A DNA stretch of 64,000 nucleotides from Gammaproteobacteria bacterium (GTDB lineage Bacteria > Pseudomonadota > Gammaproteobacteria > SZUA-229): NCBI GenBank assembly GCA_030148865.1, contig JASBSR010000024.1, positions 22,346 to 86,345 of the forward strand, read 5' to 3'. Under the pieces are notes generated by a model, which saw nothing but the letters and a program-made list of their open reading frames with translations, searched no databases and was not told the DNA's origin. Position numbers and translations under genes: made by a program. Of the stretch, positions 9,838 to 17,706 are shown in pieces. Within the stretch, counting starts at the first letter, position 1. Every line of letters starts with the position of its first letter.

Positions 9838-10272
9838 CTAATGTTTACTATGATCCGAGATAAAACTGTCGCCGAGATATTGCGCCAGCGCGGCACAGAT
9901 GTTCCGCACCGCAGCGGCGGCATAGAGTTCGCGCTGTGGGCTGCTCCAGACTGTGTTCGGCCATGCGGCATCGCTCTGCTGGCGACCCACAATATGGATG
10001 TGAAGCTGGCTGACGATATTGCCGATGCTGGCAATATTGAGTTTTTCGCTGGCAAAATGTTGCTTAATAAAGGCAGAGAGCTGATTGATAGCGCTTAACA
10101 GAATTTGCTGTTCGCGCGCCTCCAGCTGGTAAAGCTCGGTGTGCGCGCAGTGTGGAACCAGTATCAGCCAGGGATAGAGCGCATTATTCATCAGCAACAA
10201 CTCTGCCCCGGCAAACTGACCGAGTCGGATGCAGTCATTTGCCAGGCCCTGGTCAAGCTGAAATTGAGGCAT
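9838..10272 (-). CDS. HIT-family nucleotide-binding protein
   Basis: A 144-residue protein with the histidine triad in QLHIHIVGRQ near residue 93 (HxHxx pattern) and the HIT lead-in YPWLILVPH. HIT proteins are small nucleotidyl hydrolases or transferases; the substrate cannot be told here. It starts three bases after the stop of the preceding membrane-protein gene, so both belong to one minus-strand operon with the DUF2288 gene and perhaps the gene at 10989. Confidence 0.88.
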   Translation of the reverse strand: MPQFQLDQGLANDCIRLGQFAGAELLLMNNALYPWLILVPHCAHTELYQLEAREQQILLSAINQLSAFIKQHFASEKLNIASIGNIVSQLHIHIVGRQQSDAAWPNTVWSSPQRELYAAAAVRNICAALAQYLGDSFISDHSKH

Positions 10273-10275
10273 GGT

Positions 10276-10563
10276 TTAAACCGGCCAGAGCTCGATGCCC
10301 TGCAACAGCAGGCTGACCGCGAGCACCGCGCACAGCAGGGTCAGCGTCGCACCGGTGGCAGAAAAGCCAGACCTGAGTTGTTGCATGGCGGCGACATAGG
10401 CACCGATCAGGGCGACGACAAAGCCAAACTCGGCAATCACCAGCAGAGTCAGTAAGGGCAACAAGGTGTCGCCCTGGCTGTCAGGCACACTGGCCAGCGG
10501 CAGTAGTAATTGCACAAACACAGCCAGCGCGAGCGCGAGTACGGGAAAATTTTTAATGGCCAT
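10276..10563 (-). CDS. Small hypothetical membrane protein (three predicted helices)
   Basis: A 95-residue hydrophobic protein, not recognised by family. Membrane stretches are visible around residues 6-25, 34-58 and 70-92, with very few charged residues. It sits between the DUF2288 gene (21 bases away) and the HIT gene (3 bases away) on the same strand, which supports a real gene in an operon rather than a chance frame. No function can be given. Confidence 0.6.
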   Translation of the reverse strand: MAIKNFPVLALALAVFVQLLLPLASVPDSQGDTLLPLLTLLVIAEFGFVVALIGAYVAAMQQLRSGFSATGATLTLLCAVLAVSLLLQGIELWPV

Positions 10564-10584
10564 AGCGATTCCTGTTTGTGCTGG

Positions 10585-10911
10585 TCATTGTTGACGGCGA
10601 CCCTGGGTATCATCCTGCACCAGCACCCATGGTTTTACCACGACGGCCCAGACCAGGGCGTTAGATTTGTACCAGTCACGCGCCTGGTCATTGCTCACAT
10701 GGATCACTTTGCCGCTCTGCATCCAGCCTTCGACAATGTCCTTGTCATCATCGGCGATGTGGTGAGCAACGCTGATCAGGTCGAGTTCAGCGGAAACATA
10801 GACCGCGTGACCGGCGGCAAAAAAATACTGCAGCTCCTTCCACGATATTTTTGCGGTTTCCAGCAACAGGTTTTTGGGCGAATTAATTTCGGCTTCGGAA
10901 TCTTCGATCAT
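10585..10911 (-). CDS. DUF2288 family protein
   Basis: A 108-residue acidic protein with the DUF2288 pattern: LLLETAKISWKELQYFFAAG, then SAELDLISVAHHIADDDKD, a central VSNDQARDWY and the C-terminal ALVWAVVVKPWVLVQDD. No catalytic motif or membrane segment is visible and the family has no assigned role. It is followed 21 bases later by the small membrane protein gene, so it probably heads or continues the HIT-containing operon. Confidence 0.85.
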   Translation of the reverse strand: MIEDSEAEINSPKNLLLETAKISWKELQYFFAAGHAVYVSAELDLISVAHHIADDDKDIVEGWMQSGKVIHVSNDQARDWYKSNALVWAVVVKPWVLVQDDTQGRRQQ

Positions 10912-10988
10912 GGTTCTGGCGGTAGTGAACAGGCGGTCATTCTAACGCGTTCGCTGGCGCAGGCACAGATGGCTGGCGGGGCCTGTGC

Positions 10989-11474
10989 TCAGTCTGGCTC
11001 CAGTGTGCTGGCGAGCAGGTCAAAGCCTTGCTGGTAGCTGCTGAAGGTGACCTTGCTCAGGCAACACTGGGCAAGTACGGCAAGATGCGTTTGCACCAGT
11101 TCGGAGAACCGGGCCAGTGAAATCTGTTTGTGCGCCGGACTAATGGTGACAGTATTGTGACTACGGCTGTAAAAGAGTTCAAATATATAACCCTGGGCGT
11201 CGATCAGACAGTCGGCATCCTGATAGGGGCAGGCATTCAGATCCGGGCTGTCCAGCCATTGTTGTGAGGATGCCACATAGCTTAATTCATCGTCGCCTTC
11301 GTGCTTAATGATCGCGGGCCAGACAAGAATGCCGGGCAGTGGTGGGCGTATGCTCACAGCAGGAGCACCCGCTGGCGTGTGGCGTGTGAAAAATCTGCGG
11401 CAATAGCGACAAACGACTTCATAACCCAAGCATACTACTGCGAGATGTTCGGCGAAACCAGTTAGAGGAGCCAC
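10989..11474 (-). CDS. Conserved hypothetical protein, probably DUF4144 family
   Basis: The frame gives 161 residues from a GTG at 11474. The conserved-looking part begins at about residue 40 with SIRPPLPGILVWPAIIKHEGDDELSYVASSQQWLDS. This resembles the DUF4144 family, known only from structural genomics. The first 39 residues contain two cysteine pairs and have no family support, so the true start may be the GTG at 11357; neither start has a clear ribosome site. It lies 15 bases after the secreted protein gene at 11490 and 77 bases before the DUF2288 gene, all on the same strand. Confidence 0.6.
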   Translation of the reverse strand: MAPLTGFAEHLAVVCLGYEVVCRYCRRFFTRHTPAGAPAVSIRPPLPGILVWPAIIKHEGDDELSYVASSQQWLDSPDLNACPYQDADCLIDAQGYIFELFYSRSHNTVTISPAHKQISLARFSELVQTHLAVLAQCCLSKVTFSSYQQGFDLLASTLEPD

Positions 11475-11489
11475 CCGCCCATCAGTTGA

Positions 11490-11888
11490 TCAATCTGGGT
11501 TGATGCGAAAATTTTGCTGTTGGTGCCGGCTCATATCGACGCTCAGGCGCTGCCTGGCCCAGCCGTGACGCTTGTCATGCGCCTCAAGGTAAATAACACC
11601 GCTATCGGGTAACCTGATGTGACTCTGGCTGCGGGTAAACGGCTGCTCGTCAATGTGTGGGTGAGCGAGTACGCGGTTGGCGATTACTTTCCCGTTGGCA
11701 TCGACAATGCGCCAGTCATCAGCGTAGTGATCCCAGCCAGAGTCTGCGTGTTTCAGGGTGACACTCACGGCCCAGTGCTGGTCACCAGTGTTGTTAAAAT
11801 CAGCCGCGACAATTTTCACCTCACCGGCGAAAGCAACGCTGCCCGAAACGAGCGCAAGTACAAAAAGACTGCGTGCGAGAAGGTTCAT
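11490..11888 (-). CDS. Secreted conserved hypothetical protein
   Basis: A 132-residue protein with a Sec signal peptide (MNLLARSLFVLALVSGSVAFAG, cleavage after AFA). The mature part holds HADSGWDHYADDWRIVDANG and a histidine-rich HPHIDEQPFTRSQSHI. These motifs recur in small periplasmic proteins of proteobacteria whose role I do not know; the histidines could bind a metal, which is speculation. The ATG at 11888 has AGGTG upstream and is preferred over a GTG at 11897. Confidence 0.7.
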   Translation of the reverse strand: MNLLARSLFVLALVSGSVAFAGEVKIVAADFNNTGDQHWAVSVTLKHADSGWDHYADDWRIVDANGKVIANRVLAHPHIDEQPFTRSQSHIRLPDSGVIYLEAHDKRHGWARQRLSVDMSRHQQQNFRINPD

Positions 11889-11943
11889 AATAGGCACCTA
11901 TGGTTCAGGCATACCGTCCCTTGATCGTTGGGCACACAGCATC

Positions 11944-12156
11944 CTAAGTAAGTGAAACCCGGATGTTTTCGTCGCCAAAGCGAACCGTATCACCCGCGAC
12001 AATTTTTTTACGTTTACGGATTTCGATCACGCCGTTAACCTGTACCCGACCCGCAGCAATCACTGATTTGGCCTCACCGCCGCTGGCCACCATGCCTTCG
12101 AACTTCAGTAATTTGTAAAGTTCGACCGGCTCATGAGTGAGCACGACCTCTCTCAC
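11944..12156 (-). CDS. S4-domain RNA-binding protein, YbcJ-like
   Basis: A 70-residue protein that is essentially one S4 RNA-binding domain: ELYKLLKFEGMVASGGEAKS followed by GRVQVNGVIEIRKRKKIVAGD. This length and composition match the YbcJ group of free-standing S4 proteins, which bind structured RNA; the target is unknown. Its start overlaps the stop of the DUF3622 gene by four bases, so the two are translationally coupled. Confidence 0.88.
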   Translation of the reverse strand: MREVVLTHEPVELYKLLKFEGMVASGGEAKSVIAAGRVQVNGVIEIRKRKKIVAGDTVRFGDENIRVSLT

Positions 12157-12377
12157 TTGTCTTTGGCGCGGCGTTTGGCCAGTTCTTTCAGATTAGTCGT
12201 TTTCAAAAGCGCAGCGACTTCATGCTGGCCCCAGGCCAGCGCTTCAGTCTCGGAAGCAAAGCCGGCCTGAGATTTAGTAATAACAGATCGCTTGCTAGTG
12301 ACTCGGCGGACAACTTCAGCCGTCCAGCCGGCACCGTCCTGGACTAGCTGACAGTTGTATTTTTTACTCGGTTTCAT
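12153..12377 (-). CDS. DUF3622 family protein
   Basis: A 74-residue basic protein. The start at 12377 gives MKPSKKYNCQLVQDGAGWTA, the usual beginning of DUF3622; the frame continues upstream to 12446 but without family resemblance. A helical segment with FASETEALAWGQHEVAALL follows and the tail is lysine-rich. The family function is unknown. It is the first gene of a two-gene unit with the S4-domain gene. Confidence 0.82.
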   Translation of the reverse strand: MKPSKKYNCQLVQDGAGWTAEVVRRVTSKRSVITKSQAGFASETEALAWGQHEVAALLKTTNLKELAKRRAKDK

Positions 12378-12532
12378 GGCAGGCTCTGGCGTGAAAAATA
12401 ATCGAATACGGGTGAGACACACAATTCTACAGACGATACCAGACAAAGTCCTGTTATTTGTGTGAGCAGCGACAATGCCGCCACTAGTCGGCTGCCATCG
12501 CGATTCCAGCCAGTGATTACATCAGGTTGAAA

Positions 12533-12748
12533 TCAGGTACGAAATTCGTCACGACGGTAAATCACCATGATGATAAACAGCATACAGGCAATTCCAGTTG
12601 CCGCCGGGAACAGCATAGTCGTTAGCGAATTAAGCCAGGAAAACACGTGTGGTCGGGGTTCACCACAGCGGATGAACTGGATGTAAGGCAAAAATGCGTA
12701 CAGCGTCAGACCAATCGCAATTGCGCCAGATATTTCCTTGTAGGGCAT
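12533..12748 (-). CDS. Short membrane protein, possibly a truncated PQ-loop/SWEET-like remnant
   Basis: A 71-residue protein with two hydrophobic segments (about residues 6-25 and 44-64). The core LPYIQFIRCGEPRPHVFSWL resembles the proline-histidine-serine loop of PQ-loop/SemiSWEET-like integral proteins, which are normally longer. After FSWL the resemblance ends, so it may be a truncated copy. It lies beside the damaged DUF427 gene, in a stretch that otherwise appears to be decaying. No recognisable feature lies between 12749 and 13021. Confidence 0.4.
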   Translation of the reverse strand: MPYKEISGAIAIGLTLYAFLPYIQFIRCGEPRPHVFSWLNSLTTMLFPAATGIACMLFIIMVIYRRDEFRT

Positions 12749-13021
12749 CGCACAGCAAAGATCGTGGATGAGTGTCCCGTCATATTAGCGGAAGAGTCGC
12801 CCTTGATACACTCAGGCAGAAACCAGTGTGTTGTTTCGGCGTGGTCGCAATCTCGGCTGGTATATCAGAGCGCCGGGAGGCAGTGCTGGTGGCAGATCGA
12901 TTCATTTCAGTTATAACAACGACAATAAAATAACAAAGTTGCGGCAGAGTGCCGTCTGGGTTGTAACACAGAAAAGACCGGGCACTCAGACCGTGCGTAG
13001 CTTACCTGGAATAACCGGAAG

Positions 13022-13303
13022 CTAGTCGGTCACATGAATGCCTTTCCAGAAGGCTACCATGCCTTTGATGTTTAGCGCAGCATCTTTCGGCGCAGGATAA
13101 TATCAGGCTGCGTCTACGTTCACATCATCGTTGATGCGGATGTTGTTATAACTTGCAACCCCTTTCCAGTGGCAGGTGGTGTGTGTGCCGCTGGGTTCAA
13201 GATACTGTATCTGCACCGAGCTGATGGGGAAATAATGATGGTCTTCAACAACAACCGTGTCGTCACTATCGGCGATAGTCGTATTATTCCAGATGGCTTT
13301 CAT
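13022..13303 (-). pseudogene. DUF427 protein gene interrupted by one in-frame TGA
   Basis: Read from 13303 the gene gives MKAIWNNTTIADSDDTVVVE, then HYFPISSVQIQYLEPSGTHT and CHWKGVASYNNI, all typical of DUF427. The frame stops at a TGA (13103-13105) directly after NVDAA. If that codon is read through, the same frame continues YYPAPKDAALNIKGMVAFWK and ends at a TAG at 13022, giving the normal family length of about 93 residues. In the family this position is usually tryptophan (DAAWYYP), so one TGG to TGA change explains the break. The reading frame is otherwise intact, so the lesion is recent, or it is a sequencing error. Confidence 0.8.
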
Positions 13304-13325
13304 AAGAGCGCCCTGCCTGCATGGT

Positions 13326-13877
13326 TTAACCCGGTGGTTTGCTGTAGCGGTCAATCTTGATAAGTGCAGATTCGGGAATAAAGGTTATATCCTCACCTGC
13401 GGCAGCCAGGTTGCTACGATAGAGCGTAAAAACCGCCTTGATAAAAGATAGCTCGTCGCTGGAGTACTGAGACCAGAACGGAGCCAGTTTTTTTAAGTAT
13501 GGACTGCCATTTTTGAACTGCCCGAGCTCTGCGTACGAGGCTGCCAGAGCGATATAACGACGCCCCATTTCCTGATCAGAAAACGAATCGGCTTTACCGG
13601 CATAGGTAATCGAATGTTTTAAAGCCTTAATGGCAGCGTCATAGTTGCTCTGTTGCCTGTAGAACGTACCCATATTGTATAAGGCTATGGATACTTCTCG
13701 GGCAGTCAGGTGTTGTTTGGCGCGAGTCACTGCAGAAACATAGCTTTGTTCCGCAGCTTTTATGTTACCCGAGCGCGCCTGTTCTGTCGCCACGGATAAA
13801 TCTGAGTCATAGTAAGTTTGCTGTATGCTACACGATATAAGAATAATACTGGCGAATAATGCAAATATGAATTTCAT
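13326..13877 (-). CDS. Lipoprotein with TPR-like helices
   Basis: A 183-residue protein from the ATG at 13877. It has a lipoprotein signal (MKFIFALFASIILISC, lipid-attachment cysteine near residue 16) followed by helical repeats of TPR style: ARSGNIKAAEQSYVSAVTRA, IALYNMGTFYRQQSNYDAAI and ALAASYAELGQFKNGSPYL. TPR lipoproteins commonly act as envelope scaffolds; no partner is indicated. It ends 22 bases before the damaged DUF427 gene. Confidence 0.72.
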   Translation of the reverse strand: MKFIFALFASIILISCSIQQTYYDSDLSVATEQARSGNIKAAEQSYVSAVTRAKQHLTAREVSIALYNMGTFYRQQSNYDAAIKALKHSITYAGKADSFSDQEMGRRYIALAASYAELGQFKNGSPYLKKLAPFWSQYSSDELSFIKAVFTLYRSNLAAAGEDITFIPESALIKIDRYSKPPG

Positions 13878-14257
13878 AAAACACTCCATTGTTGGCCCTA
13901 ATGCTCGTTCGTATTTGCGGGAGGCTCAATGCCTCATGCAGAGTGCCTGACCAGCGCAGCCGGGTAAACATATTGCCGTGTCTGGCTGATAATCTATTAC
14001 TGTTGATTAGATGTATCGGAGGGATTCGACAGGTAAAGTCAGCATGAGTTTCCGGAAGAATCTGGCATCCTATCTCGGTCACATAAACAGGTCGTGGCAA
14101 CTCAGGCAGGTGTGCCGCTACGCAGTGGCTTACGTCGATACTCGTGCCACCATGATAAGAAAGCCTGAATGAAATTTTACAGGGCGCGCGGAAGAGCGTT
14201 TATCTTTTGGTAAGCAAGCAATGATGGTACTGCTGGTGCAGAGACGGGCCTGTCATA
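13878..14257. other. Intergenic stretch with no supported gene
   Basis: A 380-base gap between the lipoprotein gene and the ferritin-like gene. One open minus-strand frame of 90 codons (13828-14100) overlaps the lipoprotein gene and has no recognisable motif. I see no repeat, tRNA or terminator. Confidence 0.5.
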
Positions 14258-15235
14258 TTATTGACGGGTACGGCCTGGCTGGTCGTCCAGGTCGCTCGCC
14301 AGGTAGGCATTTTTATACTCCTGTTTCAATACGCTAATGCGATCGAGAGCGGCGTTGGCCAGCTTTTGTGCGGTCAGCATAACGGTTTCATCGCTGGCAG
14401 TAGCAACGACGGCATCATAAAGCGAAAAACTGCGGTCGGCACAGGCACAGAGCTGTTGAATACACGCCTCTGGACTGTTGTTAGCCTGCGCCAGTTGTGT
14501 GTGGTAGGCATCGCGTAGTTGCAGATATTGCTGGACAGCCTCGCTGGGCCCGTTACTGGCGTCCAGGCTATTTTTATGAGCGATGATGCCCCGGCGTGTT
14601 TTAGTGACCAGCACGACTAGCTGGGCAGAATCTGTGGCGAGTCTGTCGATCTCATTGGCGAGCTGCTGATCAATATGAATCGCAGTGGCCAGTAGATCAG
14701 CCTCGTGCTGGATGACCCTGGGGTCGAGCCGTGGTTCGGCGATCACCGCTTTATTTTCAGCGTGATAGGCGTGGCGACGTTCGGCTCTGAGCAGGGCGGC
14801 GTGGCCGAGTTCTTCACGCGCAAGAATTTCAGCATAATGGCGCACTGCCGCGTTATCTGAGTCTGCTGCTACGTGAGTGTAAAAACGAAACGCAATTTCC
14901 TCATTATGCACAGCAAAGGCCAGTGCCCGGTAGGGGCTACTGTAATATGGGTCGCGCGCTTCAGCATCGTAGATCGACGAAACCTGCGGGTCGTGCCAGC
15001 TGATCGGGCCGAGGTTGCTATTCGCTTCGATTTTTTCCTGCGCCATCCATTCCAGTAACAGGCGTTCGTGTTCTTTTTCTTCGTGTACCATGCGTTCAAA
15101 CAGGGCGGCGGCCGAGTGGTTGTGGCCCGCGTGCATGGTGCTGGCCAGCTGGGTATAACGCCGGATAGCCTCGCGTTCCGCCTGGAGCGCGATAGACATT
15201 AAATCACCGGTACTGCTCACTCTGTTTGACAGCAT
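14258..15235 (-). CDS. Ferritin-like / rubrerythrin-type di-iron protein
   Basis: A 325-residue helical protein. Carboxylate and histidine ligand patterns of the ferritin-like superfamily are visible: AEREAIRRYTQLA near residue 18, HEEKEHERLL near residue 51, NEEIAFRFY near residue 110 and REELGHAALLRAE near residue 143. The first 155 residues form the likely di-iron four-helix bundle. The rest is helical and unassigned, longer than a plain rubrerythrin, and no rubredoxin cysteines are present. Such proteins handle iron or peroxide. It is divergent from nosR and shares the intergenic region that holds the FNR/DNR-type site. Confidence 0.75.
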   Translation of the reverse strand: MLSNRVSSTGDLMSIALQAEREAIRRYTQLASTMHAGHNHSAAALFERMVHEEKEHERLLLEWMAQEKIEANSNLGPISWHDPQVSSIYDAEARDPYYSSPYRALAFAVHNEEIAFRFYTHVAADSDNAAVRHYAEILAREELGHAALLRAERRHAYHAENKAVIAEPRLDPRVIQHEADLLATAIHIDQQLANEIDRLATDSAQLVVLVTKTRRGIIAHKNSLDASNGPSEAVQQYLQLRDAYHTQLAQANNSPEACIQQLCACADRSFSLYDAVVATASDETVMLTAQKLANAALDRISVLKQEYKNAYLASDLDDQPGRTRQ

Positions 15236-15285
15236 ATGATCGCTTCCTCATCGACGCATTATCTGAATATTGTCGTGGTTGTTGC

Positions 15286-15327
15286 TTGATTTGAGTCATG
15301 ACCCGGATCAAGCAGAGCACAGATAAT
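15286..15327 (+). promoter_or_regulatory. FNR/DNR-type box and -10 element of the nos promoter
   Basis: The 14-mer TTGATTTGAGTCAT (15286-15299) fits the Crp/Fnr-family pattern TTGAY-N4-RTCAA with one mismatch in the last base. A -10-like GATAAT lies at 15322-15327. If that hexamer occupies -12 to -7, the start point is 15334 and the box is centred at exactly -41.5, the class II position for FNR-type activators. This leaves an 80-base leader before nosR. The geometry is read from the sequence; anaerobic or NO-dependent activation is inferred. Confidence 0.6.
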
Positions 15328-15413
15328 CATGAACATGCAACAGATTAGACCAAATCAGCCAAATAACCTATGTAATTTATGGTTTTATACTTACTTGTTT
15401 TGTATGCATATTC

Positions 15414-17609
15414 ATGTCCATACTGCCTGAGATGGATGCTCACAGAACGATACGATGGCTGATTTTACTGCTACTGATGCAGTATCTGGCAGTGGGCAGT
15501 GCATTTGCGGGTTCAAAGCTGCCGTATTTTCTTGGCACACACAGTGTCGAGGAGGTTTTCCCGGGAGCCGATAGCCTGGGCGAGCCAACGGGAGAGCCCC
15601 CGGTGGCGCTCGCTTATAAACAGGGAGAGCAGCTCGGTTTAGTGTTTCTGACCTCCGATTTTATGAACACGACGGGGTATTCGGGTAAACCGATACACCA
15701 GCTGGTGGCCATGGATATGCAGGGTCGGATCCAGAAAGTGCTGCTGGTTGAACATCACGAACCTATTGTACTGGTCGGTATTCCCGAAACGCGGATTACG
15801 GCTGTGCTCAAGAACTATATCGGGCTGGATGTAGCTAAGCTGGTGAGCGGAACAGAAGATCATCAGATCGATGTGGTGTCTGGCGCCACGGTGACGGTCA
15901 TGGTGATGGATGACACGATTTTACGTAGCGCCATCAAAGTGGCGCGCAATCAGGGTCTGGCCGGGCTTACGCCCAAACGTAAACGAACTGGTCCGGTGGC
16001 ATCGATAAATCCCGATATTGATCAGCATGCGGATTGGGCAACGCTGGTCAGGGAAGGCTCGATCGCGCATCTTAAAATCAGCCTGCAACAAATCAATGAT
16101 GCGTTCAAAGAATCAGGTAATCCACGGGCGCTGGATTTTCCCGAGGCAGGCGCAGCCGATGAAACCTTTGTCGAGCTTTACGCTGCGGTGGTCTCCATCC
16201 CCAGCATCGGCCGTAGCTTGCTGGGTGAAAACGAATATCGTAATTTAATTCACCAGCTGCAGCCGGGTGAGCAGGCAATTTTACTCGCGGGTGATGGTCG
16301 CTTTTCATTTAAAGGGTCGGGGTATGTGCGCGGCGGTATTTTTGACCGCTTTCAGATTATTCAGGGTGACAGCTCAATCCGTTTTCATGACCGTTTTCAC
16401 AAGCGCTTAAATCGCATCGCCGCCGAAGGTGCACCCAGGCTGAAAGATGTGGATCTGTTCAGAACGCCGGCAGATTTGAAATTCAATGCGGCGGCGCCAT
16501 GGAAACTGGAATTGCTGGTTGGCCGGAATATCGGTCCGACAAAAAAAGCATTTCTGACCTTTGACCTGAACTACAGCGTACCAGAAAAATATCTAAGCTT
16601 CACCAAAACACCACCCGCTAATGGTGCAATGACGCGTACGTCTGAGAAGGCAGTGCCCGTGTGGAAAAAAATGTGGCAACTGAAGCTTACCGAAGTTGTT
16701 GTACTGGGACTGGCGCTGAGCGTACTTACGTGTCTCTTCTTTTTTCAGGACTGGCTGGTGCAGCGACCGAGGCTCACTTTCTGGGCGCGTATCGGGTTTT
16801 TAAGTTTTACCTTGTTTGGTCTCGGCTGGTATTTCAATGCTCAGTTATCGGTAGTCAATATTCTGGCTATGTTCAGCGCCATAGTGAATGGTTTTGACTG
16901 GAATTATTTTCTCATGGAGCCACTAATTTTTATTCTCTGGGGGTCAGTGGCAGCTGCATTATTGTTTTGGGGACGCGGCCCATATTGCGGCTGGTTGTGT
17001 CCATTTGGTGCGTTACAGGAATTACTCAATCGCATCGCTAAACTCTTTCGGCTTAAACAGTTCAGCGTGCCGTGGGCGATTCACGAACGCATCTGGACTT
17101 TTAAGTATTTAATTTTTCTTGGTTTGTTTGGCCTGTCATTGTACTCGCTGGAATGGGCCGAGCGTCTGGCCGAAGTCGAGCCGTTTAAGACGGCGATTAT
17201 TTTAAAATTTGTCCGTGACTGGCCCTATGTGCTTTTTGCACTGGCGGTACTGATACCGGGTTTATTTATCGAGCGGTTTTATTGCCGCTATTTATGCCCT
17301 CTGGGAGCAGCATTGGCAATACCCGGCAGAATGCGCATGTTTGCCTGGCTCAGGCGTTATCGGGAATGCGGCTCGCCCTGCCAGCGATGCAGTAACGAAT
17401 GTATGGTACAGGCGATTCATCGTGATGGTCACATCAATGTTAATGAGTGTCTCTATTGTCTGCATTGCCAGGTGGTGTATTCAGATGACCATGCCTGTCC
17501 GGTGTTAATACAGAAGCGCTTGAAGCGTGAGCGCCGCGATGCGCGTGCAGCGGTGTTTAATGGCGCACCTGAGTCTGCCATTGCAAAACAGTTAAAGCAG
17601 AAAAAATAG
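15414..17609 (+). CDS. nosR: NosR, flavo-iron-sulfur protein required for N2O reduction
   Basis: Membrane protein needed for nosZ expression and for electron supply to N2O reductase. The 731 residues fit the family. Order: signal or first membrane segment (about 12-33); periplasmic FMN-binding domain with the covalent-flavin SGATVT motif near residue 160; membrane segments from about 415 to 640; two cysteine blocks, CGWLCPFGALQ near 524 and CRYLCPLGAAL near 623; and a C-terminal ferredoxin-like region with CGSPCQRCSNEC and CLYCLHC. A second ATG at 15432 could be the start; no strong ribosome site decides. First gene of the nosRZDFYL series, behind the FNR/DNR-type promoter. Confidence 0.96.
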   Translation: MSILPEMDAHRTIRWLILLLLMQYLAVGSAFAGSKLPYFLGTHSVEEVFPGADSLGEPTGEPPVALAYKQGEQLGLVFLTSDFMNTTGYSGKPIHQLVAMDMQGRIQKVLLVEHHEPIVLVGIPETRITAVLKNYIGLDVAKLVSGTEDHQIDVVSGATVTVMVMDDTILRSAIKVARNQGLAGLTPKRKRTGPVASINPDIDQHADWATLVREGSIAHLKISLQQINDAFKESGNPRALDFPEAGAADETFVELYAAVVSIPSIGRSLLGENEYRNLIHQLQPGEQAILLAGDGRFSFKGSGYVRGGIFDRFQIIQGDSSIRFHDRFHKRLNRIAAEGAPRLKDVDLFRTPADLKFNAAAPWKLELLVGRNIGPTKKAFLTFDLNYSVPEKYLSFTKTPPANGAMTRTSEKAVPVWKKMWQLKLTEVVVLGLALSVLTCLFFFQDWLVQRPRLTFWARIGFLSFTLFGLGWYFNAQLSVVNILAMFSAIVNGFDWNYFLMEPLIFILWGSVAAALLFWGRGPYCGWLCPFGALQELLNRIAKLFRLKQFSVPWAIHERIWTFKYLIFLGLFGLSLYSLEWAERLAEVEPFKTAIILKFVRDWPYVLFALAVLIPGLFIERFYCRYLCPLGAALAIPGRMRMFAWLRRYRECGSPCQRCSNECMVQAIHRDGHINVNECLYCLHCQVVYSDDHACPVLIQKRLKRERRDARAAVFNGAPESAIAKQLKQKK

Positions 17610-17667
17610 AAGTGCCAGAAATGTAATGTAGTAACCGATTCCGACATTGAGCCGGAGTTCTTGATTC

Positions 17668-17685
17668 ACCTGCAACGATGCAGGT
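17668..17685 (+). other. Leader hairpin in front of nosZ
   Basis: A perfect 7-bp stem (ACCTGCA / TGCAGGT) with an ACGA loop lies just upstream of the nosZ ribosome site AAGGAG at 17693-17698. It has no following T-run, so it is not a terminator. It could protect or process the nosZ part of the transcript; that role is inferred. Confidence 0.5.
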
Positions 17686-17706
17686 ACATTGTAAGGAGAA
17701 GACGTT

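Noticed and set aside
13103..13105. The in-frame TGA in the DUF427 gene as selenocysteine or an alternative genetic code
   Set aside because: Other genes in the window, such as uvrD, end normally at TGA, the family has tryptophan rather than cysteine at this place, and no SECIS-like hairpin was seen.
15284..15311. Inverted repeat GCTTGAT / ATCAAGC upstream of nosR as a separate operator
   Set aside because: The arms are 16 bases or so apart, which fits no known Crp/Fnr spacing. The overlapping TTGATTTGAGTCAT box explains the left arm better.
17661..17675. TTGATTCACCTGCAA as a second FNR box before nosZ
   Set aside because: The right half-site matches at only two of five positions, and the region is explained by the leader hairpin at 17668.
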